DNA of 21,615 nucleotides. It comes from W11650 sp963545585. GTDB taxonomy: Bacteria; Bacillota; Clostridia; Lachnospirales; Vallitaleaceae. A program made the position numbers and the translations under genes. Of the stretch, positions 1-7,678 are shown in pieces. The stretch lies in the NCBI GenBank assembly GCA_963545585.1, contig CAUUKX010000030.1, positions 1 to 21,615 of the forward strand. The letters run 5' to 3'. Position 1 is the stretch's first letter, and the number at the start of each line of letters is the position of its first letter. The notes under the pieces are model-generated. The model was not told the DNA's origin. It saw nothing but the letters and a program-made list of their open reading frames with translations, and did not search any database.

Positions 1-38
1 AAACGTATCAGAGTAAACGTATCAGAGTAAACGTATAA
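1..38. repeat. 14-bp tandem repeat at the window edge
   Basis: The 14-mer AAACGTATCAGAGT occurs at 1-14 and 15-28, and its first nine bases recur from 29. The array probably continues to the left of the window. It abuts the larger repeat array starting near 62. No coding potential is visible and no function can be assigned. Confidence 0.8.
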
Positions 39-61
39 GGTTAAGGGAAACGGAAACGGTC

Positions 62-453
62 GCGTTTTATTTTGACACTTGTTCAAATTTCGGACAGTTG
101 AACTGCATGTCAAAATAAAATGCTCCGTCCCGAAAAGGAGTGATGCTGGGGTGAGAGAATGTTTTATGGACTTGAATAAGACGAATAAGGATAAGGGGAG
201 CGGATTAACGGAAACGGATTAACGGAAACGGTTGCGTTTTATTTTGACATTTGTTCAAATTTCGGACAGTTGAACTGCATGTCAAAATAAAATGCTCCGT
301 CCTGAAAAGGAATGATGCTGGGGTGAGAGAATGTTTTATGGACTTGAATAAGACGAGTAAGGATAAGGGGAGCGGATTAACGGAAACGGTCGCGTTTTAT
401 TTTGACACTTGTTCAAATTTCAGACAGTTGAACTGCGTGTCAAAATAAAGCGT
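62..453. other. Three long dyads (stem-loops) inside the repeat array
   Basis: The left arms at 62-78, 234-250 and 392-408 can pair with right arms at 107-123, 279-295 and 437-453, giving stems of up to 17 bp. Each encloses a loop of about 28 bases holding an inner dyad, GTTCAA with TTGAAC (253-258 with 270-275 in copy 2). The innermost outer-stem pair is T-A in copy 2 and C-G in copy 3. The remaining right-arm changes in copy 3 still pair if G-U is allowed. Copy 1 has a C-A mismatch at that position. Conservation of pairing rather than of sequence suggests the folded form matters. Confidence 0.7.
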
Positions 454-507
454 TCCGTCCCGAAAAGGAGTGATGCTGGGGAGAGAATGTCTTATGGGCT
501 TAAAACG
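62..507. repeat. Long tandem repeat array, two full copies and one partial copy of a 158-172 bp unit
   Basis: Copies begin at 62, 234 and 392, each opening with GCGTTTTATTTTGACA. The first spacing is 172 and the second 158; the 14-base difference is an internal tandem duplication of CGGATTAACGGAAA at 201-228. The third copy stops near 507, just before the phosphoglycosyl transferase gene. Copies differ by scattered substitutions, so the array is not a recent perfect duplication. There is no real gene in 1-524: the only longish reading frame, 251-448, runs through the repeats and has no ribosome site. It may be a degenerate mobile-element relic (MITE-like) or a repeated cis-regulatory or RNA element. 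Confidence 0.85.
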
Positions 508-542
508 AAGATAAGAGAACAGCGATGAAGAGAGGGGCTTTT

Positions 543-1121
543 ATGTATGTAAAATACGGCAAACGGGCGGTTGATTTTGGTCTGGCGCTGGCCGGGCTGA
601 TTAGTCTGGGCTGGCTGTTGGTGGTGCTGGTGCTTTTAGTGCGCCTGACTTCGCCGGGGCCGGCACTGTTCCGGCAAAGACGGATTGGCCGGAATAAGAA
701 AGAATTTGAGATTTTAAAGTTTCGGACGATGCGGATAGATACGCCGCGGGATATGCCGACCCATTTGCTGGCAGAGCCGGAACGATATGTAACCCCGCTG
801 GGACGGTGGCTGCGGCGGACGAGCTTAGATGAGCTGCCTCAGCTTTTTAATATTCTAAAAGGAGAGATGGCGCTGATTGGCCCGCGCCCGGCGCTGTGGA
901 ATCAGTTTGACCTGATTGCTGGCCGGGAGCTTTACGGTATTAACCAGTTGCGGCCGGGTTTGACTGGTTGGGCACAGGTCAACGGCCGGGACGAAATCCC
1001 GCTGGTCAAAAAGATTCGACTGGATGCGGAATATGCTAAGCGGATTAGTTGGCGGTTTGACCTGAAAATCTTTTTTATGACGGCTGGCAAAGTCATAACC
1101 GGGGAAGGAATTAAGGGATAG
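543..1121 (+). CDS. Initiating phosphoglycosyl transferase, PglC/WcaJ catalytic-domain type (bacterial sugar transferase)
   Basis: A 192-residue monotopic phosphoglycosyl transferase that would move a sugar-1-phosphate from a UDP-sugar to undecaprenyl phosphate at the cytoplasmic face of the membrane, starting a lipid-linked glycan. The sequence shows an N-terminal hydrophobic segment (about residues 12-34) with the Ser-Pro-Gly-Pro turn, then FRQRRIGRNKKEFEILKFRT, the catalytic Asp-Glu pair in SLDELPQLFN (D96, E97), IGPRPAL, and LRPGLTGWAQVNGRDE. The length fits the short PglC type without the extra N-terminal helices of WbaP/WcaJ. ATG 543 is preferred over ATG 525 because AGAGAGGGG lies 5 bases before it and residue 1 then begins the family's YVKYGKRAVDF segment. 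The next gene starts 4 bases downstream, so the two are coupled. The family is clear; the sugar is unknown. Confidence 0.93.
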   Translation: MYVKYGKRAVDFGLALAGLISLGWLLVVLVLLVRLTSPGPALFRQRRIGRNKKEFEILKFRTMRIDTPRDMPTHLLAEPERYVTPLGRWLRRTSLDELPQLFNILKGEMALIGPRPALWNQFDLIAGRELYGINQLRPGLTGWAQVNGRDEIPLVKKIRLDAEYAKRISWRFDLKIFFMTAGKVITGEGIKG

Positions 1122-1125
1122 CAAA

Positions 1126-2082
1126 ATGCACAGGATTTTGATTATCGGCAAAAACAGTTATATCGGTAAAAATCTGAAAAACTTTTTAGAATTATCACTG
1201 GCAGCGGACAAGCAGGAGCGCAAACAATATGTAAACCCAAAATTGTGCGTTCAAAAAGCGAACAAAAAAGAAGAGCCTTGGCCGGAGATAAGCAAGGCAG
1301 CCAGCCAAATAGAAGGAAAAAGACGGGATTTGGAAAAATGCCCGCTGTGGACGGTTGACAGCGTCAGCGGTCAAAATGGGGAATGGCAGGATATGGATTT
1401 TTCCGGTTATGACACAGTGGTGGTTTGTTCGGCACTGGTGCATAAGAATGAAAAAAAGATAGGCTGGCCGGCGTATTTGCAGGCCAATGCCATTTTGCCG
1501 GTGCGGATTGCCAGAAAAGCCAAAGCGGCCGGGGTGAGTCATTATATTTTTTTAAGCAGCTTGGCCGTGTACGGGCGAGGACAGGAACGAATTACAGTCG
1601 GACAAAGACCCGCTCCAGAAACCTATTATGGACATTCTAAATATTTGGCGGAGCAAAGTCTGCTGCCAATGGCCGATGATGCGTTTACAGTAACGATTGT
1701 GCGCCCGCCGATGGTATACGGCGAGAGAGCCAAAGGCAGTTACCGGCAGCTGCAAAGACTGGCGGCGGTGCTGCCGCTGTTTCCCCGGATTGAAAATCAA
1801 AAGAGTGTGATTTCCCTGCAAAATTTGTGCCGGTTTTTACAGGCCGTCCTTGTTTCCCGGCCGGGCGGGATTTTTCATCCGCAGGACAGGGTTTACCGTT
1901 CGACAACGGAGCTGATGCAAATGGCAGCCGGAACAAGAAAAATATGGCTGATTCCCTTTCCGCCAGCGTTGAACCGGTGGCTTTCCGCCAAAAGCAAGCT
2001 GTGGAGCAAGGCTTTTGGCAATTTAACGGTGGAAAGGCAGGAGTTTTGGCCGGAATTTCGTAAAAAAGCGGTCGCAAAATGA
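1126..2082 (+). CDS. NAD(P)-dependent sugar-nucleotide epimerase/4-reductase (extended SDR)
   Basis: A 318-residue short-chain dehydrogenase/reductase of the extended epimerase/dehydratase family. The Rossmann motif is at the N-terminus (IIGKNSYIGKNL, residues 6-17), the SSLAVYG strand near 144-150, and the catalytic Tyr-x-x-x-Lys at Y168 and K172. Members encoded next to a PglC-type transferase commonly reduce a UDP-4-keto-6-deoxy-HexNAc to supply the first sugar of a surface glycan. That role here is inferred from the neighbour, not shown. Residues of about 25-88 form a charged, poorly recognisable stretch between the first beta-alpha unit and the next strand, longer than in many relatives. 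The start follows AAGGGA and lies 4 bases after the upstream stop. Base composition resembles the upstream gene. Confidence 0.82.
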   Translation: MHRILIIGKNSYIGKNLKNFLELSLAADKQERKQYVNPKLCVQKANKKEEPWPEISKAASQIEGKRRDLEKCPLWTVDSVSGQNGEWQDMDFSGYDTVVVCSALVHKNEKKIGWPAYLQANAILPVRIARKAKAAGVSHYIFLSSLAVYGRGQERITVGQRPAPETYYGHSKYLAEQSLLPMADDAFTVTIVRPPMVYGERAKGSYRQLQRLAAVLPLFPRIENQKSVISLQNLCRFLQAVLVSRPGGIFHPQDRVYRSTTELMQMAAGTRKIWLIPFPPALNRWLSAKSKLWSKAFGNLTVERQEFWPEFRKKAVAK

Positions 2083-2122
2083 GCAGAGCAACCGGAAAAA
2101 TGAATATAGGAAAGCGGAGGGC

Positions 2123-2149
2123 TTTACTTCACCGTGAAACAGCCGATAC
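2123..2149 (+). promoter_or_regulatory. Candidate sigma-28/sigma-D promoter for the maf gene
   Basis: GCCGATAC at 2142-2149 matches 7 of 8 bases of the flagellar -10 box GCCGATAA. Fifteen bases upstream lies TTTA (2123-2126), a weak match to the -35 core TAAA. It is placed about 50 bases before the maf start in a 117-base gap. The -10 match is good but the -35 is poor, so this is only a candidate. Confidence 0.4.
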
Positions 2150-2199
2150 TATAAAGGATTAAGATTGATTAGGAAAGAGTTGCCGAAAGGAAAGAGAAT

Positions 2200-4056
2200 A
2201 TGTTGTCCATTTATAATAAAGCCTTGATAAAAGAGTTGAATGCTCCCTTGCTGGAGCGGTTGGAAAAATTGGAAAAAGAAGGTCTTGGCCGCACCCGGAT
2301 TGAAGAAACGGAGAACGGGCAAAAAGCTTTGGTGCTGACCCGGGATAACAGGCAGTATTACCTGACTTCGCGCTATGATCCAGAATATGAGGCTAAAAAA
2401 TTAGTTGATTCGTATTCTGACTTAGATAATGAAGGCGGCGTTATTTTTTTTGGTGTCGGTTTGGGTTATCATATCAAAGAAGTTTTGCGGCGTTACCCGG
2501 GGATTAAGTATTTTTTGGTTGAGCCGGATGAGGAGATTCTATACCGTTTTTTAGAGCAAAATGAGCTGAAAGATATGCAGCTTAAAAATTTAAACGGCGT
2601 GGAAACAGACTATAAAAGAATGGAAACAACCTTGGCTGAGTTCAGTCGCAAGTTTGGGCGGAAAAATACCCTCTTTTTTTTAAAGGGCTATGTTCATTTC
2701 TTTAAGGAAAAACAGCAGGAGTTTTATGAAAACTATGTGCTCACCTATAAAAAAGAAAAGGATTCGGAAATAGGTGGTCAGATATTGAGTCAACCGATGA
2801 TTGAATCGATTATGATTAATATGAAACCGATTTTGACGGGGGCTAATTTATTTTGGCAGGATTTATCTCAATTTGCCGGCAAAACGGCAATTTTAGTAGC
2901 GGCCGGGCCGTCGCTGGATGAAGAAATTGAAAATCTGCGAATCATTAAAGCAAAAAAAATGGCCGGTATTTTTGCAGTTGGCAGCGCGACTAACGCACTG
3001 TTAGCTAAAGATATTTATCCAGACGCTGTATTTTCTTATGATCCGACACCAGCCAACCAAAAGGTGCTGCAGCAAATCAAAGACCGCAATATCATCGAGA
3101 TTCCGCTGCTTTATGGGACGGAGATCGGGTATCAGTCGCTGCAGGGATATCCGGGAAAAACTTTTTCCATTTTGTCTTTTGGTGCGGTTCAGCAGAATTA
3201 TTTTTTAATCGGTAAAAAACCACTGCCGGGGGTTGGAGTAGGACGCACGATTTCGGTGCTGGCACTGGACACACTACGTCAGTTGGGCTTTGGGCGGATT
3301 ATTTTGGTTGGTCAAAATTTAGGCATCAAAGGCAATAAGACTTATAGTTCCGGAATTTCTTATATTAACAACAACACGGTAGATGGGCAATATTCAGTTG
3401 AGGAAAAGGATGTTTACGGCAATACCATGCGGACAGCTTCCCTTTATGTGACCATGAAAGAAGATATTGAAAAATTGATTTCTCTATGGAAACCGGGAAA
3501 GGCCGAAGTTTATAATGCAACCCAAGGCGGAATCGCCATCAAAGGAACCCAGTTTAAAGAATTATCAGAGTTGATGAAAACGATGCCGGAAAATGCCGTT
3601 GATTTTTATTGGGATGACAAGGCAGAAGGGGAATATGACCGGGAGCATATGGCAAAAAGAATAAAAGAAGTAGCCGCTGACCGAGATATTTTAGAGCGTT
3701 ATATTGCCAGTTATAAAACGATTCTTAAGGAAATTGAAAAAGAACGGAAATTAGGACATTACGATCGCCTGCGCAAAAGCTATGTTAAACTAAACTTAGC
3801 TTTGGAACGGCTGGAAAAAAATCTTTTCAGCTCTTTGTTTGTGATACCGATAAGAGATGTGGGCTATAAAAATCTGGTAGATAAAATTGAATATTTTAAT
3901 GAAATCCAAGACCCGGCAGAGCAGGCGCAGACAATTTGGCGGGAATTTAATCAGTTTTTAACTGAATATGAGACGACATATAAAAAGCTGGCGGAAGATT
4001 ATAAGCAAATGGAAGATGCGATGCGGGATTATGTGCGGGAAGGGGAGAAGAAATGA
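2200..4056 (+). CDS. Motility-associated factor (Maf) glycosyltransferase, DUF115/MptE-like
   Basis: A 618-residue Maf-family protein. Maf proteins are cytoplasmic glycosyltransferases that attach nonulosonic acids (pseudaminic or legionaminic acid) from CMP-sugars to Ser/Thr of flagellin before export. The hallmark of the DUF115/MptE-like core is visible: LVAAGPSLDEEIENL around residues 232-246, followed by AVGSATNALL, PDAVFSYDPT and RIILVGQNLG. An N-terminal domain of about 200 residues with an FFGVGLGYHIKEVL segment and a charged helical C-terminal third complete the usual three-part layout. The start follows AAAGGAAAG. The last four bases overlap the start of the next gene (ATGA). The legionaminate genes downstream point to CMP-legionaminic acid or a derivative as donor, and the flagellins at 18.4-21.3 kb are the likely acceptors; both are inferences from context. 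Confidence 0.9.
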   Translation: MLSIYNKALIKELNAPLLERLEKLEKEGLGRTRIEETENGQKALVLTRDNRQYYLTSRYDPEYEAKKLVDSYSDLDNEGGVIFFGVGLGYHIKEVLRRYPGIKYFLVEPDEEILYRFLEQNELKDMQLKNLNGVETDYKRMETTLAEFSRKFGRKNTLFFLKGYVHFFKEKQQEFYENYVLTYKKEKDSEIGGQILSQPMIESIMINMKPILTGANLFWQDLSQFAGKTAILVAAGPSLDEEIENLRIIKAKKMAGIFAVGSATNALLAKDIYPDAVFSYDPTPANQKVLQQIKDRNIIEIPLLYGTEIGYQSLQGYPGKTFSILSFGAVQQNYFLIGKKPLPGVGVGRTISVLALDTLRQLGFGRIILVGQNLGIKGNKTYSSGISYINNNTVDGQYSVEEKDVYGNTMRTASLYVTMKEDIEKLISLWKPGKAEVYNATQGGIAIKGTQFKELSELMKTMPENAVDFYWDDKAEGEYDREHMAKRIKEVAADRDILERYIASYKTILKEIEKERKLGHYDRLRKSYVKLNLALERLEKNLFSSLFVIPIRDVGYKNLVDKIEYFNEIQDPAEQAQTIWREFNQFLTEYETTYKKLAEDYKQMEDAMRDYVREGEKK

Positions 4057-4643
4057 AGCTATCTATCAGACAAACCGAAAAAGAATATAGCACCTGGACA
4101 GCCGAGCAGATTTGGCAGGAAATAGAAGCGGAGCTGGAAAAGCAGGGGCTATTGCTTAACTATGTCATAGCGGACGGCGAGGAAGTCTGGGAAAACTTTT
4201 CTGAGTACTTAGCGGAGCGGCAGGGAAAGCTGCAAACGATAGAGGTGATGGCGCTGACTTTGGCTGAGTATACTGCTTTTGCCGCCAGCGAGTTGGCGGC
4301 AGCCGCCAAGGCCAGAGCGGAGGATGCATTGCATTTAAGTGATTCTTTTTATGGCGAGCGGGCATCTGGTGAGGATTGGCCGGGACTGAGCGCAATATTT
4401 GAAAAAGTTTCGGCTGATTTTGCTGCGACCGAGCTGTTGCATTCGCTTCTTCAGGCACAACCGGGGCGGGAGGAGCAAGCGGCGGCAGTGGAAGAACTTT
4501 ATAACAGACTGCAAGCGGATTTAAAACTCTTTCAAAAGCCCTTGGCAGAAGAGGACATTATTTATATTGCCGATTTGCTGCATTTTGAATTGGAGCATGA
4601 CCTGCGCGAGCTGGCGCACTGCTGCGAAACGCTTAGGGGCTGA
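4053..4643 (+). CDS. Unknown acidic helical protein coupled to maf
   Basis: A 196-residue protein that I do not recognise. It is rich in Ala, Glu and Leu, is predicted by eye to be almost all alpha-helical, has no signal peptide or membrane segment, and ends in a Cys-Cys pair (HCCETLRG). Its ATG overlaps the maf stop as ATGA, so translation is coupled and the products are probably needed together. It could be a partner or chaperone for Maf or for flagellin glycosylation, but nothing in the sequence proves this. The stretch after its stop, 4644-4769, has codon-like composition in more than one frame and may hold the decayed remains of a longer C-terminus. Confidence 0.75.
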   Translation: MKLSIRQTEKEYSTWTAEQIWQEIEAELEKQGLLLNYVIADGEEVWENFSEYLAERQGKLQTIEVMALTLAEYTAFAASELAAAAKARAEDALHLSDSFYGERASGEDWPGLSAIFEKVSADFAATELLHSLLQAQPGREEQAAAVEELYNRLQADLKLFQKPLAEEDIIYIADLLHFELEHDLRELAHCCETLRG

Positions 4644-4769
4644 TGATTTATTGCCCGGAATAGATTTTTCGCTTAACGGCACAAAAGGGTCTGTCTTTTT
4701 GCTGGCAGATTATGCGCCTGCACAGACACCTATGTCTTGCAGCTGGCGCTGAATGATGATAACATTAGA

Positions 4770-4866
4770 AACTCAACTTTTCCATGTCCATCGGAGCGGT
4801 CTTTTTTAGGTAGGTCGCCCACCCGGGCAGAAGTGCGAAGCGCTTCGATCAGGGGAAAGTTGAGTT
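4770..4866. repeat. Compact modular hairpin element (copy 1) with inverted termini
   Basis: The element is bounded by AACTCAACTTTTCC (4770-4783) and its near-perfect inverse GGGAAAGTTGAGTT (4853-4866). Inside are a T-run (4802-4807) and one 38-base module (4816-4853) with two small stems, GCCC/GGGC and GAAGTGC-GAA-GCGCTTC. The same boundaries and module recur at 5866-6148. It lies between the maf operon and legB and stops just before the legB ribosome site. It could be a MITE/REP-type element or a structured intercistronic RNA. Confidence 0.75.
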
Positions 4867-4881
4867 AGAAAGGAAAGCACT

Positions 4882-5862
4882 ATGGCCAAAGTATTGGTAA
4901 CTGGAGCGGACGGCTTTATCGGTAGTCATTTGACGGAGGAGTTAGTCAGAGCTGGTCAGGAAGTAAAGGCGTTTGTTTACTATAATTCATTTAATTCATG
5001 GGGCTGGCTGGACAGCCTGCCGCCGGAGATTTTAAAGGAGATTGAGATTTTTGCCGGTGATATTCGTGACCCGAATGGTGTTCGGACGGCGATGCAGGGG
5101 CGGGAAGTGATTTATCATTTGGCGGCGCTGATTGCGATTCCCTTTAGCTATCATTCACCAGATGCTTATGTTGATACCAATATCAAAGGGACTTTAAATG
5201 TTTTGCAGGCGGCCCGCGATCATCAGCCGGAGCGGGTACTGATTACATCGACTTCCGAGGTTTACGGCACGGCGCAATATGTACCGATTGATGAAAAGCA
5301 TCCTTATCAGGGACAGTCGCCCTATTCCGCCACCAAGATCGGGGCGGATCGTTTGGCCGAGTCTTTTTACCGCAGTTTTCAGCTGCCGGTTACGATTGTC
5401 CGGCCGTTTAATACCTATGGGCCGCGGCAGTCACTGCGGGCGGTGATTCCGACGATTATCACCCAGCTCCTCAGCGGCTGTCAGACAATTAAGTTAGGAG
5501 CGCTATCGCCGACACGGGATTTTAATTATGTAAAGGATACGGTGGCCGGTTTTATGGCGATTGCCGCCGCCGAAAAAGCAATCGGCGAGGAGATTAATAT
5601 TGCCACCGGGCAGGAAATCAGCATCGGTCAGTTAGCCGAGGAGCTGATCCGGCAGATTAATCCGCAGGCAGGGATTGTGTGTGATGAGGAGCGGCTGCGC
5701 CCGGAAAAAAGTGAGGTCAACCGGCTGCTGGGTTCAAACGAAAAGATTAAGGCTATGACTGGCTGGCAGCCGCGCTATGACTTAGCGGCGGGGCTGGCGG
5801 AAACAATTGCATTTTTCCGGCATCACCTTGATCGCAATAAGGTTAATATTTATAATATTTAA
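4882..5862 (+). CDS. legB: LegB, NAD-dependent nucleotide-sugar 4,6-dehydratase of legionaminic acid synthesis
   Basis: A 326-residue extended SDR. It has the Rossmann glycine motif VTGADGFIGSHL (6-17), the STSEVYG active-site strand (123-129) and catalytic Tyr/Lys in SPYSATKIGAD (Y148, K152). LegB enzymes convert GDP-GlcNAc to GDP-2-acetamido-2,6-dideoxy-4-keto-glucose, the first committed step toward legionaminic acid. The immediate neighbours (LegC aminotransferase, PtmE-like guanylyltransferase, LegH, LegI, LegG, LegF) support this over a general GDP-mannose or dTDP-glucose dehydratase, which the same fold also covers. The start follows AAAGGAAAG. The gene is flanked on both sides by related hairpin elements. 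Confidence 0.88.
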   Translation: MAKVLVTGADGFIGSHLTEELVRAGQEVKAFVYYNSFNSWGWLDSLPPEILKEIEIFAGDIRDPNGVRTAMQGREVIYHLAALIAIPFSYHSPDAYVDTNIKGTLNVLQAARDHQPERVLITSTSEVYGTAQYVPIDEKHPYQGQSPYSATKIGADRLAESFYRSFQLPVTIVRPFNTYGPRQSLRAVIPTIITQLLSGCQTIKLGALSPTRDFNYVKDTVAGFMAIAAAEKAIGEEINIATGQEISIGQLAEELIRQINPQAGIVCDEERLRPEKSEVNRLLGSNEKIKAMTGWQPRYDLAAGLAETIAFFRHHLDRNKVNIYNI

Positions 5863-5865
5863 CAA

Positions 5866-6148
5866 CTCAACCTTCCCATGTTCGCCGGAACAGTTTTTTT
5901 TAGACTCGTTGCATGGACAGGAACGGAATGCGATTTGCAAAGCAAATCGCGGGAGTGAGTCCATGCAGACCGCCCACCCGGGCAGAAACGCAAAGCGTTT
6001 CGATCAGGTAGGTCGCCCACCCGGGCAGAAACGCATAGCGTTTCGACCAGGGGCACCCGATCTCCGAGCGGGATAGAGTCAAAAAAGACTATGGTAGGTC
6101 GCCCACCCGGGCAGAAGTGCGAAGCACTTCGATCAGGGGAAAGTTGAG
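5866..6148. repeat. Expanded modular hairpin element (copy 2) with inverted termini
   Basis: The element is bounded by CTCAACCTTCCC (5866-5877) and GGGGAAAGTTGAG (6136-6148), the same inverted termini as at 4770-4866. It carries three 38-base modules (5971-6008, 6014-6051, 6100-6137), each with a GAA-(4)-loop-(4)-TTC hairpin. It also has a larger dyad, TGCATGGAC (5910-5918) with GTCCATGCA (5959-5967), enclosing GCGATTTGC-AAA-GCAAATCGC (5930-5950). Stem sequences differ between modules (AAACGC/GCGTTT versus AAGTGC/GCACTT) but remain paired. It fills the legB-legC gap and ends just before the legC ribosome site. Short reading frames on both strands here follow the repeat and are not genes. Confidence 0.8.
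5879..5901 (+). terminator. Weak terminator-like hairpin after legB
   Basis: TGTTC (5879-5883), loop GCCG, GAACA (5888-5892), then G and eight T. The 5-bp stem is short, so partial termination or pausing is more likely than a full stop. The homologous spot in the first element (4801-4807) keeps the T-run but has a poorer stem. Confidence 0.4.
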
Positions 6149-6174
6149 ACATTGATATACAGAAAGGAAAAACT

Positions 6175-7341
6175 ATGAATCAAGCATGGATTCCTTTATC
6201 AGTACCGAACTTAAAAGGAAATGAATTAAAGTACGTTACCGCTGCCGTGACCGGGGAATGGGTATCGACGGCGGGAGCGTATGTTGGTGATTTTGAGCAA
6301 AAAATAGCGGAATATCTGGGTGTGAGCGGAGCGGTGTCCTGTCAAAGCGGAACGGCCGGTCTGCATGTCGGTTTGCAGCTTTGCGGCATAGGCTCAGGCG
6401 ATGCGGTCATTGTCCCGACGCTGACTTTTATTGCGGCAGTCAATCCGGTCAAATACTTAGGCGCAGAGCCGATTTTTATGGACTGCGACGACAGCTTATG
6501 TATGGATATGGAAAAGTTGGAACGCTTTTGCCGTGAGGAATGTGATTGGAAAGACGGTCATTTGACCCACCGAGTTAGTGGCCGGCCAGTGAAAGCGGTT
6601 GTGCCGGTGCATATTTTCGGCAATTTAGCGGATTTGGACAGGTTAATGCCGCTGGCGGAAAAATATGGCTTAAAAGTGGTTGAGGACGCAACCGAAGCAC
6701 TGGGCAGCCGTTTTTTGGCCGGGCGTTATGCTGGCCGCTATGCCGGTACGATTGGGGATTTCGGGGTATATTCCTTTAATGGTAATAAAATCATTACTAC
6801 CGGCGGCGGCGGGATGATAGTTGCCCGGGCAGAAGCAGACCGGCTGCATGCCAAACATTTGACGCAGCAGGCCAAATCGGATGAGGTGCGGTTTGAGCAT
6901 GACGAGATTGGGTACAATTACCGGCTGACTAATTTGCAGGCGGCGCTGGGCTTAGCGCAGTTAGAGCAATTAGAGAGCTTTATCGGCCATAAAAAAGCAA
7001 ATTATGAACGTTATCAGAAAGCCATTCGGGAATTGCCGGGCTTAAAGCTCTTGGATTTCCGGCCCGATATCCGGGCAAATTATTGGTTTTATTCGCTGTA
7101 TTTGACAGATGAATTTCCGCTGAGCCGGGAAGAGCTGATGCAGTACCTGATGGAGCAAAAAGTTCAAACCCGGCCGATTTGGGGCTTGATTCATCAGCAA
7201 AAGCCTTATCAGGGCAGCCGGACATATCAAATCGAAAAGGCCGTCAGCTACCGTGACCGCGTACTGAACCTGCCGTGCAGCACCAACCTGACCGCAGCGG
7301 ATGTTGACCGGGTCATTGCCTGCCTGCAAGTCCCCAAATAG
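6175..7341 (+). CDS. legC: LegC, PLP-dependent sugar 4-aminotransferase
   Basis: A 388-residue fold-type I aminotransferase of the DegT/DnrJ/EryC1 family. It shows SGTAGLHVGL (phosphate binding, about 58-67), the pyridine-nitrogen Asp in VVEDATEALGS (D171), and the Schiff-base lysine in SFNGNKIITTGGGG (K205). LegC converts the 4-keto product of LegB to the 4-amino sugar, with Glu as amino donor in the family. A small in-frame duplication (RYAGRYAG, 184-191) lies before the active-site lysine. The start follows AGAAAGGAAAAACT, and the gene is placed directly after the structured element in the legB-legC gap. The family is certain; the LegC assignment rests on context and length. Confidence 0.9.
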   Translation: MNQAWIPLSVPNLKGNELKYVTAAVTGEWVSTAGAYVGDFEQKIAEYLGVSGAVSCQSGTAGLHVGLQLCGIGSGDAVIVPTLTFIAAVNPVKYLGAEPIFMDCDDSLCMDMEKLERFCREECDWKDGHLTHRVSGRPVKAVVPVHIFGNLADLDRLMPLAEKYGLKVVEDATEALGSRFLAGRYAGRYAGTIGDFGVYSFNGNKIITTGGGGMIVARAEADRLHAKHLTQQAKSDEVRFEHDEIGYNYRLTNLQAALGLAQLEQLESFIGHKKANYERYQKAIRELPGLKLLDFRPDIRANYWFYSLYLTDEFPLSREELMQYLMEQKVQTRPIWGLIHQQKPYQGSRTYQIEKAVSYRDRVLNLPCSTNLTAADVDRVIACLQVPK

Positions 7342-7640
7342 GGAGCAAAGGCACGGTGGGAGCGGCATAAGTTACAAGCATTGGCGGTGATTGCAGAGTA
7401 TAAAGTGCAAATCCACTAGTTTTCGCAGTAAAAACGTAAAGCAAGCGGCAGCGCCGGAAACGAGGCTTGCGGACGAGGGCTGACAATTGCCCAGCCAGGA
7501 AATAGAGAGCAAAGGCATGGCCAAAAGGAGCGGGACGAGCGGCGAGGATTGGCGGTGATGCGGGAGCGTGGGGCAATCGGTTTTCATAGTAAAATTAAGG
7601 CAAGGGCAGTGCCGAAAACAAGTGTTTGAAACAATCGGTT
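7336..7640. repeat. Gene-free gap containing a degenerate duplication
   Basis: The 337-base gap between legC and the guanylyltransferase gene shows no gene. Its two halves are related: AAATAGGGAGCAAAGGCACGG from 7336 (less the last base; this includes the legC stop) resembles the sequence from 7500, and ATTGGCGGTGAT recurs at 7380 and 7548. GGCAGCGCCGGAAAC and GGCAGTGCCGAAAAC also correspond. The offset is about 164-168 bases with many substitutions and indels, so it is an old, decaying duplication that began inside the legC 3' end. Confidence 0.55.
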
Positions 7641-7678
7641 GTCATGACTATGACGTAAGGGAATAGATAGGAGGGCGT

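Noticed and set aside
251..448. 65-codon reading frame in the left repeat array
   Set aside because: It runs through two repeat copies, has no ribosome site and its sequence follows the dyad structure; not a credible gene.
62..507. CRISPR array
   Set aside because: Only three long units that are homologous throughout, with no short repeats separated by unique spacers and no cas genes.
4567..4752. 61-codon frame after the unknown maf partner
   Set aside because: The start lies inside the upstream gene in another frame with no ribosome site; the tail may be decayed coding DNA but cannot be called a gene.
5782..6152. Several overlapping reading frames on both strands between legB and legC
   Set aside because: All follow the 38-base hairpin modules, giving the same peptide words repeated in each frame; no start signals.
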